Position numbers and translations under genes: made by a program
Notes under the pieces: generated by a model
Database searches by the model: none
Seen by the model: the letters and a program-made list of their open reading frames with translations, nothing else
What the model was told of the DNA's origin: nothing
Source of the DNA: Porphyromonadaceae bacterium UBA4259
GTDB lineage: Bacteria; Bacteroidota; Bacteroidia; Bacteroidales; Muribaculaceae
DNA length: 16,088 nt
Assembly: GCA_002396125.1 (NCBI GenBank)
Contig: DGWL01000015.1
Span: 1-16,088 of the forward strand
Direction of reading: 5' to 3'
In this document: piece after piece, positions 1 through 7,024 of the stretch
How positions within the stretch are numbered: the first letter of the stretch is position 1
Layout: each line of letters begins with the position of its first letter

Positions 1-237
1 GACATCACTGTGATTCGCCCATTTAGTCCTCTCGAGAGCCCCATCGTGGGGGGCAGCCTTTTCACCAAGACTGTTGACAAAAACCGCCATGTTGACATCT
101 ATCGTGCCAAGCAAGTGAAGATACACTCATCCGAGCCCAACGTCTTCCACATCGACGGTGAACCTATGGATGTTATCACCGACATGATTGTGACCTGCCA
201 CCCTGGCGGCATCAAGTTCTTTGTGGGAGGAGAATAG
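1..237 (+). CDS. C-terminal end of a diacylglycerol/lipid kinase family protein (5' end outside window)
   Basis: The reading frame is open from base 1 and ends at a TAG (235-237), leaving 78 residues. They look like the last beta-rich lobe of the DagK/YegS/BmrU lipid kinase family: a 'GGSLFTK' stretch, a polar 'KQVKIHSSEP' strand and the conserved 'FHIDGEP' turn, where the family typically has V-x-x-DGE, then a short terminal strand. These enzymes phosphorylate diacylglycerol or related lipids at the inner face of the membrane; the nucleotide-binding GGDGT region would lie upstream and is not visible. An internal GTG at 10 is not the real start, because the frame continues to the window edge. 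A second TAG follows the stop directly. The family call rests on a short fragment. Confidence 0.75.
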   Translation, partial: DITVIRPFSPLESPIVGGSLFTKTVDKNRHVDIYRAKQVKIHSSEPNVFHIDGEPMDVITDMIVTCHPGGIKFFVGGE

Positions 238-297
238 TAGAATAGAAAACAGGAACAATAGTGGGAGAGTAGAATAGTAAAAGTAGTTGAATTATTT

Positions 298-346
298 TCT
301 CTCCTCTCACATCTCTCCTCTCACATCTCATCTCTCACATCTCATC
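298..346. repeat. 14-nt tandem repeat, about 3.5 copies, G-free on the + strand
   Basis: TCTCTCCTCTCACA occurs exactly at 298-311 and 312-325. A variant, TCTCATCTCTCACA, follows at 326-339, and a partial copy ends near 346. The + strand has no G from about 290 to 361. The preceding 230-290 is purine-rich with repeated AGAATAG words, so the two halves could pair imperfectly (GGGAGAG near 263 with CTCTCC near 299). It lies between the convergent lipid kinase and rlmH genes, where it could serve as a weak two-way terminator or be a slippage-prone spacer. The repeat is seen directly; any role is inference. Confidence 0.7.
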
Positions 347-354
347 CACCTTCC

Positions 355-828
355 CTACTCATGATGATAGGGCTCGCCGCGCAGGATTGTCATGGCGCGG
401 TAGAGTTGCTCGGTAAAGATGAGGCGTATCATCTCGTGGGAGAAAGTCATTTGCGATAGCGATATTTTTTCGTTAGCGCGGGCATACACATCTTGCGAGA
501 AGCCATAAGGGCCACCCACAATGAACACTAGCCGGCGTTGCACAGTGGTCATTTTTCGCTCGATGTAGCGCGCAAATTCCATCGACGACATCTCGCGGCC
601 ATGCTCGTCGAGCAGCACCACCACGTCGCTTGTGTCAAGCGTTGCAAGGATGTTGCGTCCCTCGGCGGCTTTCTGCTGCTCTTGGGAGATGTTTTTGGTG
701 TTCTTGGCATCGGCGATGTATTGAATTTCAAAGGGGATGTAGTGTTTAAGTCGTGAAACGTATTCTTCTATCCCTTTACTCAGATAGCCGCCAGCCATCT
801 TTCCAACCACAGCGAGAACGATTTTCAT
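355..828 (-). CDS. rlmH: 23S rRNA (pseudouridine-1915-N3)-methyltransferase RlmH
   Basis: This 157-residue protein matches the family's usual length (about 155-160). RlmH uses S-adenosylmethionine to methylate N3 of pseudouridine 1915 in helix 69 of 23S rRNA on assembled 70S ribosomes. Visible SPOUT-class features are 'LLDEHGRE' (72-79), the SAM-binding knot 'FIVGGPYGF' (102-110), 'LSQMTFSHEMIRLIFTEQ' (124-141) and the characteristic C-terminus 'RGEPYHHE', where the final Tyr-His-His region contributes to the active site. The start ATG (826-828, minus) gives the canonical 'MKIVLAVVGK'. It runs against the lipid kinase and divergently from the amylase. I found no good promoter element in its upstream region. 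No key residue appears missing. Confidence 0.97.
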   Translation of the reverse strand: MKIVLAVVGKMAGGYLSKGIEEYVSRLKHYIPFEIQYIADAKNTKNISQEQQKAAEGRNILATLDTSDVVVLLDEHGREMSSMEFARYIERKMTTVQRRLVFIVGGPYGFSQDVYARANEKISLSQMTFSHEMIRLIFTEQLYRAMTILRGEPYHHE

Positions 829-894
829 TGATTACTTGATTTTTTAGAGTGTTGATGTATAATTAACGCACAAGCCGCTGCATTTATTGCCATC

Positions 895-1014
895 ATGAGC
901 AAAGACACGGTGTTGTATCGAACCGGGATTTTTTTACTATTCATTGTTTTGTTAGTTTGTAAAATATGGTATATCTTTGTAGTCAAGATAAGAGTGAAGA
1001 ACTATAAAATTTAA
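895..1014 (+). CDS. Possible 39-residue single-pass membrane peptide (doubtful)
   Basis: An ATG at 895 opens 39 codons ending at TAA 1012-1014, only 14 nt before the amylase start. The product begins 'MSKDTVLYRTG', has one strongly hydrophobic stretch of about 20 residues (roughly 12-31) and ends with a basic tail (KIRVKNYKI), as in a single-pass membrane peptide. Against it: the predicted amylase promoter (948-979) lies inside the ORF, there is no recognisable promoter or ribosome binding site upstream, and T-rich promoter DNA readily encodes hydrophobic residues by chance. The frame also stays open upstream to 856 without an ATG. I do not recognise a family. Probably spurious, listed because it is too short for most gene finders. 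Confidence 0.22.
   Translation: MSKDTVLYRTGIFLLFIVLLVCKIWYIFVVKIRVKNYKI
948..979 (+). promoter_or_regulatory. Bacteroidales-type promoter for the amylase gene
   Basis: TTTG at 948-951, a 20-nt gap and TATCTTTG at 972-979 match the Bacteroidales housekeeping promoter form (TTTG, 19-21 nt, TAnnTTTG). Transcription would begin near 985 and leave an A-rich leader of about 45 nt before the ATG at 1029. Confidence 0.75.
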
Positions 1015-1028
1015 AAACTTATAACACA

Positions 1029-3137
1029 ATGAAAAAGAATTTACTACTGTTGGCGACGATTGTTGTGATGCCATTTATGTGCAATGCTCAAGGATGGCCG
1101 GCCAACTACGACGGCGTGATGCTGCAGGCTTTCTCGTGGAACTCGTTTGGCGACACCAGGTGGGTCAACCTAAACAAGCAAGCACCTGAATTGTCGCAGT
1201 ATTTCAATTTGGTGTGGGTGCCCCAAAGTGGATGGACGGGCAGCACCAGCTCCATGGGTTACGACCCATTGTATTACTTCGACCAACACAGCGCTTTTGG
1301 CAGCGAAGCCGAGTTGCGCACTATGATTAACTCTTTCAAGAGCCATGGCACTGGCGTAATTGCCGATGTTGTGGTAAACCACCGCAAGAACAAGAGTAAT
1401 TGGGTGGATTTCCCTGCCGAAACCTATAATGGGGTGACCTATGAAATGTTTTCGACCGACATCTGCAAAGACGATGATGGCGGCGAGACTGCCACTCACT
1501 TGCCTGCAGGAATGTCGCTCAGTTCCAACAACGATGAGGGTGAGGACTGGAGCGGAATGCGCGACCTCGACCACCAGAGCCAGAACGTGCGCGACGTTAT
1601 CAAGGCCTATGTTGACTACCTGGTTAACGACCTGGGTTACACTGGTTTCCGCTACGACATGACGCGTGGCTTCAAGGCAAGCCGTGTGGCTGAGTATAAT
1701 GCCTCGTGCGGTGTGCAGTTCTCGGTGGGTGAAAACTGGAGTAGTCAAAACGAAATCCAAACGTGGATTGATGGCTGCAAGCAAGATGGAGTGAACATGA
1801 GTGCGTCGTTCGATTTCCCGTTCCGCTACACTGTGCGCGATGTGATTCGCGGCAACCGCGATGGCGGCTCGCCCAACTCCATTAGCTGGAAAGACCTCAA
1901 TGTGGGTGGGCTAATGGCATCGAGTGCCTATAAGCGATGGGCTGTCACCTTTGTCGAGAATCACGACACACAGTATCGTGATGCAAGTAATCAAAACGAC
2001 CCGCTTCGCAAAGACACGCTGGCCGCCAACGCCTACTTGCTCACCATGCCCGGCACTCCCTGCGTGTTCCTGCCTCACTGGAAGGCCTACAAGCAGGAAA
2101 TCAAGAACATGATAGATGTGCGCAAGACTGTGGGTGTGACCAACATGAGCATGGCACAAAAGGCTACCAACAACACCAGCTATGCCGTGGCAGGGTTCCG
2201 CTCAAGCGGTGGCGATGGCAAGTATATGTACTGCGTTGTGGGCGACGCCAAGCGTGTTAACAATGATAACCTGGTGAACCAGCTCTACGGCTCGGCTCTG
2301 CTGAGCGACGCCGTGCAGGTGACCAAGGGTTACGGTTATCGCCTCTACATGTCTAAAAACTGCGAGACAGCTTGGGTCGATAAGGCCAGCGGCAAGTATA
2401 TGGGCGAGTTCAAAGCCACGCTCACTGCCGTGACGGCTAACAGTGGCGCTCAACTGGTTTACACTCTCGATGGCAGCACACCCACCGCAAGCAGCACCAA
2501 GGTTGCCAGTGGCGGCACTGTCAATATCACTCAACCTTGCACTCTCAAGGTGGGCATCTTGCTGAACGGCACCGTGAGCGGAATTGTTTCCCGTACCTAT
2601 GAGTTTGCAGGTCAAGGCACATCCAAGATTATCAATGTTTACGTCAATGCCGACAGGCCCAAGTGGAACCCTGTGCGTTTCTACACATGGGACCAGGACA
2701 ATGTGCAACACAACGGCAACTGGCCCGGCGAGGCTATAGCCGAGACTGTTGATATTGAAGGTCGCACTTGGCTGGTTAAGCAATATGAAATAGAGAACGA
2801 GGATTGCTACATGAACTTCGTGTTCAACACCGGCACTAGCGGCTCGCCGCAGACGGTCGACGTGATGTATGTTAACACCGACAAGTACATTGAGATAACC
2901 AATCAGAAAGACGCAGCCGGCAAGTATAAGGTCAACGTTGTCGACGACCCTGCCACTCTGGTGGTGCCGGGCGACGTGAATGGCGACGGAATTTGCAACA
3001 GTGCCGACGTTACTGCTCTCTACAAGTTGATTCTCAACAACGACAATAGCTCTATTGTAAATGGCGACCAAAACGAGGATGGCATAGTAAATAGTGCCGA
3101 TGTCACAGCTGTTTACAAATTAATTTTGGGTAGCTGA
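1029..3137 (+). CDS. Secreted GH13 alpha-amylase with chitobiase-C-like, CBM26-like and dockerin-like modules
   Basis: This 702-residue endo-acting alpha-1,4-glucanase probably hydrolyses starch or glycogen outside the cytoplasm. Residues 1-20 form a signal peptide, likely cut by signal peptidase I after CNA. The GH13 barrel spans about 27-360: region I 'DVVVNH' (113-118), region II 'GFRYD' with nucleophile D210, region III 'VGENW' with acid/base E235, and region IV 'ENHD' with D313, so all three catalytic carboxylates are present. A beta domain closes the catalytic part (about 375-445). Residues 450-526 resemble the chitobiase C-terminal module ('YTLDGSTPT'); 533-637 resemble a CBM26 starch-binding module. 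The end (648-702) carries two dockerin-like Ca-binding repeats, with loops D649-N651-D653-N657-D660 and D680-N682-D684-N688-D691. No sorting-type tail or lipobox is visible, so surface retention, if any, would rest on the dockerin. It sits alone on its promoter, with no SusCD genes nearby. Confidence 0.93.
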   Translation: MKKNLLLLATIVVMPFMCNAQGWPANYDGVMLQAFSWNSFGDTRWVNLNKQAPELSQYFNLVWVPQSGWTGSTSSMGYDPLYYFDQHSAFGSEAELRTMINSFKSHGTGVIADVVVNHRKNKSNWVDFPAETYNGVTYEMFSTDICKDDDGGETATHLPAGMSLSSNNDEGEDWSGMRDLDHQSQNVRDVIKAYVDYLVNDLGYTGFRYDMTRGFKASRVAEYNASCGVQFSVGENWSSQNEIQTWIDGCKQDGVNMSASFDFPFRYTVRDVIRGNRDGGSPNSISWKDLNVGGLMASSAYKRWAVTFVENHDTQYRDASNQNDPLRKDTLAANAYLLTMPGTPCVFLPHWKAYKQEIKNMIDVRKTVGVTNMSMAQKATNNTSYAVAGFRSSGGDGKYMYCVVGDAKRVNNDNLVNQLYGSALLSDAVQVTKGYGYRLYMSKNCETAWVDKASGKYMGEFKATLTAVTANSGAQLVYTLDGSTPTASSTKVASGGTVNITQPCTLKVGILLNGTVSGIVSRTYEFAGQGTSKIINVYVNADRPKWNPVRFYTWDQDNVQHNGNWPGEAIAETVDIEGRTWLVKQYEIENEDCYMNFVFNTGTSGSPQTVDVMYVNTDKYIEITNQKDAAGKYKVNVVDDPATLVVPGDVNGDGICNSADVTALYKLILNNDNSSIVNGDQNEDGIVNSADVTAVYKLILGS

Positions 3138-3156
3138 AAATTTAGTGTTACCTTTG
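3125..3156 (+). promoter_or_regulatory. Promoter for nadC, starting inside the amylase stop region
   Basis: TTTG (3125-3128), a 20-nt gap and TACCTTTG (3149-3156) match the Bacteroidales promoter form exactly. The upstream element lies within the last codons of the amylase gene (Leu-Gly-Ser-stop). The predicted start of transcription is near 3162, giving a leader of about 33 nt to the nadC ATG. Confidence 0.72.
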
Positions 3157-3195
3157 TAACATAATTCCGACAAAAATATAGATCAATAAAAAATT

Positions 3196-4044
3196 ATGAA
3201 GACAAGAGATCAATTGATTGACGACCTGCTGGAATTGGCTTTTGCCGAAGACATTGGTGATGGCGACGCAACCACGTTGTGCAGCATCCCTGCCGATGAG
3301 ATGGGACGCTCGCGCCTCATTGTCAAGGAAGAAGGCATCCTGGCGGGGGTGGAAATGGCACGCAAGGTGTTTCACAAGTTTGACCCCGAGCTGAAAATGA
3401 CAACCTATATCGACGATGGCGCACATGTGAAGCCGGGCGATATAGCATTCATTGTCGAGGGAAAAGTTCAGTCTCTGCTCCAAACCGAGCGCCTCATGCT
3501 TAACATCATGCAACGCATGAGCGGAATTGCAACCGTTACCGCGCGTTACCAAAAGGAACTTGAGGGACTCAAGACCAAGGTGCTCGACACCCGCAAGACT
3601 ACACCTGGCATGCGCATCATAGAGAAGGATGCTGTGAAGATTGGTGGCGGGTGCAACCATCGCATCGGTCTATTCGACATGATTTTGCTGAAAGACAACC
3701 ATGTTGACTTCGCAGGCGGTATCACAGCAGCCATCGAGGGGGCTAAACGCTGGAACCGCGACAACGGCAAGAACTTGAAGATTGAGATTGAGGTGCGAAA
3801 CCTCGACGAGCTTCGTGAGGCTCTTGCTGCAGGAGGGGTAGACCGCGTGATGTTTGACAACTTCACTCCAGAGTTAACTCGCGAGGCTGTGAAGATTGTT
3901 GGAGGGCAAGTTGAGACCGAGTCGAGTGGTGGCATCACCATCGACACACTGCGCGCCTATGGCGAGTGTGGTGTCGAATACATTTCGGTAGGTGCTTTGA
4001 CCCACAGTGTCAAGTCGCTCGACATGAGCTTTAAGGCGTTTTAA
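3196..4044 (+). CDS. nadC: Quinolinate phosphoribosyltransferase (nicotinate-nucleotide pyrophosphorylase, carboxylating)
   Basis: This cytoplasmic enzyme converts quinolinate and PRPP to nicotinate mononucleotide, CO2 and pyrophosphate, the entry of de novo NAD synthesis. Its 282 residues match the family length. The N-terminal sandwich domain starts with 'AEDIGDGDAT' (17-26). The barrel includes 'QTERLMLNIMQRMSG' (96-110), 'DTRKTTPGMR' (131-140, substrate-binding Arg and Lys), 'GGGCNHRIGL' (150-159), 'LKDNH' (165-169), 'EIEV' (197-200), 'MFDN' (219-222) and the phosphate-binding 'ESSGGI' (242-247). All hallmark residues are present. The ATG at 3196 is the only sensible start, with an A-rich leader (AATAAAAAATT) before it. 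nadA and nadB are not in the window. From memory, nadC lies close to rlmH in many Bacteroidales; here the amylase gene sits between them. Confidence 0.97.
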   Translation: MKTRDQLIDDLLELAFAEDIGDGDATTLCSIPADEMGRSRLIVKEEGILAGVEMARKVFHKFDPELKMTTYIDDGAHVKPGDIAFIVEGKVQSLLQTERLMLNIMQRMSGIATVTARYQKELEGLKTKVLDTRKTTPGMRIIEKDAVKIGGGCNHRIGLFDMILLKDNHVDFAGGITAAIEGAKRWNRDNGKNLKIEIEVRNLDELREALAAGGVDRVMFDNFTPELTREAVKIVGGQVETESSGGITIDTLRAYGECGVEYISVGALTHSVKSLDMSFKAF

Positions 4045-4046
4045 TT

Positions 4047-4067
4047 GCCGGCTTACGGCTTTTATTT
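4047..4067 (+). terminator. Weak candidate terminator after nadC
   Basis: GCCG (4047-4050), a 5-nt loop and CGGC (4056-4059) are followed by TTTTATTT. The stem is only 4 bp, so termination would be partial at best. It lies 2 nt past the nadC stop, the expected place. Confidence 0.3.
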
Positions 4068-4144
4068 GCTGCTCAACTACTTTACTACTAGACCATTTTA
4101 CTATCAACAACTTAATAATATAAAATTACACAATCAACAAGAGT

Positions 4145-6151
4145 ATGAAGAAATTTTTATCGCTAGCCGTCATGGCTTTTATTGCGGTGACTGCTTTGGC
4201 TGCTGAGGTAACGCTCGATTTCTCGAGTGCTGCCGGGTTGCAAGCAATGGGAATCACTGCTCCTGAGCAGAGCAATGGTGTGAATCTTATCGATGTGGGC
4301 ACTATCACGGTGGATGGTGTGAATCTTACTGCTGTTAATGGTTCTACTGCAACTCGCGTGTGGAACTCGCAAGGCAACTACACTCTGCGCATCTATCAGG
4401 GTGGAAGTATCACTTTGAGTGTGGAAACAGGAAGCATTACCGGCGTGACTATCAATGCCGCCAACACATCCAATTTCGACTTGCTCGCCAGTGTGGGCAA
4501 CTACAGCGTTGCCGGGAGCGTCGGCACTTGGACAGGAAGCGCCGCTCAGGTCACTTTCTCACACACTACAACCAAGAACGCTCAAATCGCTTCGATTGTG
4601 GTCACTACAAGCACTCAGAATCCCACCGACGAACCTGGCGATGATCCCAATCCGGTTGACCCCAATATCACAAAACTTGACTCGCTTGCCCACCTTGAAA
4701 CTCTTGACGACGGCACCGAGTTCCAGTTTACTACCGAGGCCTACGTGCAATATCAGTGGCAGAACTACCTGTGGCTCATGCAACTCGACAAGGAGGGCTA
4801 TGCCTATGCCACTTTAGTTTATGGCAGCGTGGGCCGCACCTATCAGATTGGCTCTATTATCCCTGCCGGATGGACCGGAACCAAGACTACCTATAAAGGA
4901 CTTGTTGAAGTCACCAATCCCACCCATTTCAACAATGCTACCGGCATGGTGCAGGAGATGTATGTTCAGCCATTCGACATGACAGGCTACATGAGCTACA
5001 TTGAGCCCGACCACTATGAGAACATGCGCGTTAAGTTCAATGGTATCACCCTGAGCGACATTGACGAGAGCGGCAACTTCACCATCACCAGCAACGAGGA
5101 GGACGAGAGCGGAAAGGTTGTCTCGGTTACCATGGCCGGTTACAACAAGTTTGGTATCGATTATCCCGCTGTTGACCCCGCCGAAACCTATAATATCGAC
5201 GGAATGGTGACCATCTTTAACAACAATTACCAGCTTTACCCCATCACAATTGTGGAGACCGAGGGTACACGCCTGTGGAAGGTTACCTACGACGGGCTGG
5301 AGGGCAACATGAAGATTGCCGACTCGCTCTATGTGGTAATGCCACTGGTCGACAACCAGATTTTGGTTACCGACAATGTTTCTCAAATTCTTAATGATAC
5401 CTATGCCGAGTGGGGCTACACTTGGTATGAAGACTGGTATCCCACATGGGTAGCTATCGACTGTGGCGACAACACCGAGCTCTACAACAGCATCCTCAAG
5501 ATGCAAGTGCTCGCACCTAACACCGTGAAGGGTAACATGGTTGACGTGGAATCTAATCCTCGACTCATCCTCGCCTCCACTCCACAGGCGTTGACCGACC
5601 CCGAGTTTGAAGGTTATCATCTCTACAACTACAACATCAGCGACGGTAAGATTCAGGCCTTCGGCAACGAGTTGGCTTACACTACCGGCATGTACAAACT
5701 CATTGGCGGAGAACCCTACTTGTGCAGTGCGCAAGACACCGTGCAGGTGAAACTCGACTTTAGCCTCAATCCCGAGCTGCAGCAGCAACTGGTGGAAGGT
5801 TCTCGCTACGACATGACTGCTGTGTTCAAGCTCAATGAGCCTTGGGACAGCGATGTTACCTACTATGCTCCGCGCAAGTGCCACCAGCAGCCTGCACGCA
5901 AGCCTATGATAAAGGGCATCAATCCCAAGATTGACTATCCCGATGCCGATTATTACACCAATTACACTATTATGCCTGTTAATGCCACTATAACTACCGC
6001 TATCGACAATGTCAATGCCGCAAAGCAAGTAGTCAAGGTAAGTTACGTTAGCATGACAGGTGCTGTGAGCGACACTCCATTCCAGGGAGTGAACGTTGTT
6101 GTTACTCACTACAGCGATGGCTCTCGCACCGTCAACAAGGTAGTGAAATAA
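4145..6151 (+). CDS. Secreted multidomain protein of unknown function with C-terminal sorting-like tail
   Basis: I do not recognise a named family for this 668-residue protein. Residues 1-20 are a clear signal peptide (cut after ALA-A, before 'EVTLDF'). A beta-rich N-terminal domain (about 21-155) is rich in Ser/Thr/Gly and resembles lectin-like modules of Bacteroidales exoproteins. A Pro/Asp linker follows (159-174). Residues 176-370 look like an OB-fold-type beta domain ('LDDGTEFQFTTEAYVQYQ', later 'YNIDGMVTIFNNNYQLYPI'); 372-612 hold further acidic, aromatic-rich sequence with no motif I can name. The end (about 618-668) resembles C-terminal sorting tails of Bacteroidales exoproteins: 'VVKVSYVSMTGAVSD', 'GVNVVVTHYSDGSRTVNKVVK'-type strands with a final basic patch. 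No lipobox and no catalytic motif are visible. I found no consensus promoter in the 100-nt leader region. A strong terminator follows, so it is probably monocistronic. Adhesin or glycan-binding roles are guesses. Confidence 0.85.
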   Translation: MKKFLSLAVMAFIAVTALAAEVTLDFSSAAGLQAMGITAPEQSNGVNLIDVGTITVDGVNLTAVNGSTATRVWNSQGNYTLRIYQGGSITLSVETGSITGVTINAANTSNFDLLASVGNYSVAGSVGTWTGSAAQVTFSHTTTKNAQIASIVVTTSTQNPTDEPGDDPNPVDPNITKLDSLAHLETLDDGTEFQFTTEAYVQYQWQNYLWLMQLDKEGYAYATLVYGSVGRTYQIGSIIPAGWTGTKTTYKGLVEVTNPTHFNNATGMVQEMYVQPFDMTGYMSYIEPDHYENMRVKFNGITLSDIDESGNFTITSNEEDESGKVVSVTMAGYNKFGIDYPAVDPAETYNIDGMVTIFNNNYQLYPITIVETEGTRLWKVTYDGLEGNMKIADSLYVVMPLVDNQILVTDNVSQILNDTYAEWGYTWYEDWYPTWVAIDCGDNTELYNSILKMQVLAPNTVKGNMVDVESNPRLILASTPQALTDPEFEGYHLYNYNISDGKIQAFGNELAYTTGMYKLIGGEPYLCSAQDTVQVKLDFSLNPELQQQLVEGSRYDMTAVFKLNEPWDSDVTYYAPRKCHQQPARKPMIKGINPKIDYPDADYYTNYTIMPVNATITTAIDNVNAAKQVVKVSYVSMTGAVSDTPFQGVNVVVTHYSDGSRTVNKVVK

Positions 6152-6176
6152 AGATATTTATTCTTTCACAACTAAG

Positions 6177-6221
6177 CAATGCCGGCGAGCTTCTCAATTG
6201 AGGCTCGCCGGTGTTGTTTTT
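6177..6221 (+). terminator. Strong intrinsic terminator after the 668-residue protein gene
   Basis: CCGGCGAGC (6182-6190) pairs perfectly with GCTCGCCGG (6203-6211). The stem can be extended outward to 6177/6216 by two wobble and three Watson-Crick pairs. The loop contains the palindrome CTCAATTGAG, and TTTTT (6217-6221) follows. This is the most convincing terminator in the window. Confidence 0.9.
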
Positions 6222-6289
6222 AATTTATCTCGTCGCATTGGCATAATAAATGGACATAAAGGGACGGTTCTGTTGAGAATACTTGAACG

Positions 6290-6317
6290 AAAAAATGCTT
6301 CCGCCCGGGAAGCATTT
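6290..6317 (-). terminator. Intrinsic terminator of the HAD phosphatase gene
   Basis: AAATGCTTCC (6293-6302) and GGAAGCATTT (6308-6317) form a perfect 10-bp stem with a 5-nt loop. Read on the minus strand it ends in six T residues (complement of 6290-6295). It begins at the last base of the phosphatase stop codon. With the + strand terminator at 6177-6221 it insulates the two convergent genes. Confidence 0.85.
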
Positions 6318-6961
6318 CAATAAATGAGCTGATCAATGCGGTCAATAATGCGGGTGGGAGAGGCTTCCTGCAGTCGGGTCGGTGAGGAGTTACCCCACGT
6401 CACGGCGCAAGTGTAAGCTCCGGCACGGTTACCCATCTCGATGTCGACAGGCATGTCGCCCACAACCAGAGTGTGGCAAGGGTCGGTGTCCATTGTTTTC
6501 ATAATGGTGAGCACGGCTTCGGGATGAGGCTTGGGATGTAGCACGCTGTCACATCCCAGCACCATTGCAAACACGTCGCTCACTCCCATCATTGTGAGCA
6601 ATTCAACAAGCGATGCTTGCGACCGTGATGAGGCCACAGCCAGCGTCACTCCCCGCTCGCTCAATGCCTTGAGAGTGTCGCTCACACCGGGGAAGAGCGT
6701 GGGTGTGAGGCGGTGCTTGTTCACGTCAAAAATATTGCAATAGGTCTGTGAGCACTGTCGCGCCAGCTCATCACTCATGGCACTCTTATAGATGTGCTTG
6801 AAGCATTCGTGCAGCGGTAACCCGATTGTTGACGCGCACAACTCATCGCTAGCCACCTCAAGCCCCATGTGACGCATTGTAGCCTGCATGGTGGTGACGA
6901 TGATGTGGCGCGTGTCGCACAGTGTGCCGTCGAAGTCGAAGATGATGAGCCTGTAATTCAT
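6317..6961 (-). CDS. HAD-superfamily phosphatase, phosphoglycolate phosphatase-like
   Basis: This 214-residue cytoplasmic hydrolase probably removes phosphate from a small metabolite; the substrate cannot be read from sequence. HAD motifs are complete: motif I 'DFDGT' (D9 nucleophile, D11 acid/base), motif II 'VASSRS' (S111/S112), motif III K144 in 'HPKPHPE', and motif IV 'GDMPVDIEMG' (D169, D173). The helical cap between residues 15 and 85 is of the PGP/beta-phosphoglucomutase type. I chose the ATG at 6959-6961 because 'MNYRLIIFDFDGT' puts motif I at the usual distance from the N-terminus. A longer frame from 7060 would add 33 atypical residues and run across the start region of the divergent transporter gene. 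Phosphoglycolate phosphatase, beta-phosphoglucomutase or pyrophosphatase (PpaX-like) are all possible. Confidence 0.92.
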   Translation of the reverse strand: MNYRLIIFDFDGTLCDTRHIIVTTMQATMRHMGLEVASDELCASTIGLPLHECFKHIYKSAMSDELARQCSQTYCNIFDVNKHRLTPTLFPGVSDTLKALSERGVTLAVASSRSQASLVELLTMMGVSDVFAMVLGCDSVLHPKPHPEAVLTIMKTMDTDPCHTLVVGDMPVDIEMGNRAGAYTCAVTWGNSSPTRLQEASPTRIIDRIDQLIY

Positions 6962-6972
6962 GAGAGTCACGG

Positions 6973-6980
6973 CAAAGTTA
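6973..6980 (-). promoter_or_regulatory. Possible -7 element for the HAD phosphatase gene
   Basis: CAAAGTTA on the + strand reads TAACTTTG on the minus strand, an exact TAnnTTTG. It ends 11 nt before the start codon, so the leader would be only a few nucleotides. No TTTG lies at the expected upstream position (about 7001-7004). Confidence 0.4.
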
Positions 6981-7024
6981 CTACATTTTTGTGTTATTAA
7001 ATGCGGTGTGATGAAAAAAATGAG

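Noticed and set aside
916..938. Possible terminator (CGGT...ACCG then T run)
   Set aside because: Only 4 bp of stem with a 10-nt loop, and no + strand gene lies upstream to terminate; the T-rich part belongs to the amylase promoter region.
915..940. tRNA T-arm-like stretch TTGTATCGAACCGGGAT
   Set aside because: No flanking 5-bp T-stem, anticodon arm or acceptor stem can be built on either strand.
4814..6109. 431-codon open frame on the minus strand
   Set aside because: It lies fully antisense to the well-supported secreted protein, its product is a His/Val-rich shadow with no motif or signal, and similar shadows occur opposite the amylase (2202-3071, 1170-1784).
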